A stretch of DNA of 23,190 bases, taken from assembly GCA_038230695.1 (NCBI GenBank), contig JBBRMT010000043.1, positions 1 to 23,190 on the forward strand. The letters run 5' to 3'. Made by a program: the position numbers and the translations under genes. The notes below the pieces were generated by a model. The model searched no databases. It had not been told where the DNA came from and saw nothing but the letters and a program-made list of their open reading frames with translations. Shown here one piece after another: positions 22,355 to 23,190 of this stretch (positions are counted from its first letter, which is position 1; each line of letters starts with the position of its first letter). Origin of the DNA: QHBQ01 sp038230695. GTDB lineage: Bacteria; Chloroflexota; Chloroflexia; QHBQ01.

Positions 22355-23190
22355 ATGAGCGACACCACCAACAACGTTTGGGGCAGCCAGTACAACGCCC
22401 AGCGTGACCAGTACATCAACTGCACCTTCATCGGCGCGGATCTGCCGCTGACCGGCGATGAGCAGCGGGCGACATTTGCTGCCTACATCGCCCACCTGCG
22501 GGCGGTCAATGGCAAGGTCAAGCTGATCGGCGCGGAGAACAGCTCGCTGCCGCTGGATGGTGTGTACGTCAACCTGCGGGCGGCGCGGCGCTACGAGGAC
22601 CACGAGCAGGAACACCTCATCAGGGCGGCGTTGCGCGAGTATGAGGATAAGCTGAACAAGGATAAACGCCTCAGCCCCGGCGAACGCTTCCGCCTGATTG
22701 ACGAGTGCCACTTCCTGTTTCGCGGCGGGCTGCAACCGGAAGCCGAGCAGATTGCATTGGACAAGGCGGTGATCACCTACCCCCGCCTGGTCATCGTCGG
22801 CGAACCAGGGTCGGGCAAGACCACCCTGCTGCGCTATCTGGCCTACAAGTTCGCCAGCGTCGGCGAGGAGAGTAAGCAAGTCTCCGGCTTCGGCTATCGT
22901 CGCCTGCCCATCTTCGTGCGCCTTACCGAGTTGGTCAAGCAGAACTACGATGTGCTTGCCGCTGCGGTCGCCGATTATCAGGGCAACAAGGCTAACCTCA
23001 GCAAGCTGCTGCGTCAGTATATGGAACGTGGGCTGGCCCTCTTCCTCTTCGATGGGCTGGATGAGGTGTCCGGCAGTGACCGCACCACGGTCAGGGATTG
23101 GCTCAACCGCTTCGCTGATGGTCTGTCGGCTGGTACAGGCCGACTCCAGCCCGCGCCGCTCGACCAGCAGCCGCAGGGCAACCGCATCAT
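22355..23190 (+). CDS. NACHT-domain STAND NTPase (3' end beyond window)
   Basis: The open frame from ATG 22355 reaches the window end (278 complete codons); the C-terminal sensor is not seen. Residues 1-30 (MSDTTNNVWGSQYNAQRDQY, then INCTFIG) resemble short N-terminal segments of bacterial NACHT proteins. Residues 30-135 form a helical pre-NACHT region with LPLDGVYVNLRA (65-76), a motif often found ahead of NACHT modules. The NACHT begins near 140 with Walker A GEPGSGKTT (149-157), then PIFVRL (185-190) and a Walker B-like LFLFDGLDEV (229-238) with the D-x-x-D-E arrangement of NACHT ATPases. Such proteins are intracellular switches, several of which act in phage defence; the role here is inference. 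No Shine-Dalgarno or clear promoter is visible, so the start is less certain. Confidence 0.85.
   Translation, partial: MSDTTNNVWGSQYNAQRDQYINCTFIGADLPLTGDEQRATFAAYIAHLRAVNGKVKLIGAENSSLPLDGVYVNLRAARRYEDHEQEHLIRAALREYEDKLNKDKRLSPGERFRLIDECHFLFRGGLQPEAEQIALDKAVITYPRLVIVGEPGSGKTTLLRYLAYKFASVGEESKQVSGFGYRRLPIFVRLTELVKQNYDVLAAAVADYQGNKANLSKLLRQYMERGLALFLFDGLDEVSGSDRTTVRDWLNRFADGLSAGTGRLQPAPLDQQPQGNRI

Overview
The window is a stretch of a GC-rich bacterial chromosome. Gene content and texture suggest a Chloroflexota member, perhaps near Roseiflexus/Kouleothrix. The pointers are a split B12-dependent acyl-CoA mutase with MeaB, several acyl-CoA dehydrogenases, a giant cyclase/AAA/TPR regulator, a NACHT protein and several families of intergenic hairpin repeats. 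This assignment is inference; there is no rRNA or other phylogenetic marker here, and I see no tRNA, rRNA or CRISPR.

Left part (1-7188). Three minus-strand membrane-protein genes form a likely operon: a CvpA-like protein with a proline-rich tail (3312-4679), an AI-2E/PerM family transporter (1828-3264), and a large polytopic GT-C-like protein that runs off the left edge (1-1831). An M24 metallopeptidase (4824-5978) is divergent, and two back-to-back extended -10 promoters share the gap. A multipass membrane protein (6214-7188) follows.

Mutase block (7185-11464, minus). The order is mutase large subunit, a ~580 bp inverted array of ~60-bp hairpin repeats, a DUF559/Vsr-like endonuclease, the B12-binding small subunit, then MeaB. 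The small subunit and meaB overlap by 4 bp. The large subunit carries Phe and Gln where classical methylmalonyl-CoA mutase has Tyr and Arg, so its substrate is uncertain.

Middle (11659-18377, minus). This holds a YhfC-like membrane protein, a nitroreductase/luciferase-like flavoenzyme pair, two acyl-CoA dehydrogenases and two small membrane proteins. Between the nitroreductase and an acyl-CoA dehydrogenase lies a ~277 bp MITE-like insertion. It has imperfect terminal inverted repeats and a 9-bp target duplication, and it splits an older palindromic repeat. The mutase, MeaB and dehydrogenases suggest acyl-CoA metabolism of the propionate/branched-chain type, but the genes are in separate transcription units.

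Right part (18584-23190, plus). A 1085-aa class III adenylate cyclase-AAA-TPR protein has a sigma70-like promoter so close to its ATG that the mRNA should be leaderless. About 510 bp of repeats follow, then the start of a NACHT-domain STAND NTPase truncated by the window end.

A recurring theme is small hairpin repeats. They sit within a few bases of stop codons, supply stop codons or ribosome-binding sequence, and in one case are translated in frame inside a membrane protein. One ~23-bp module appears next to two different hairpin types.
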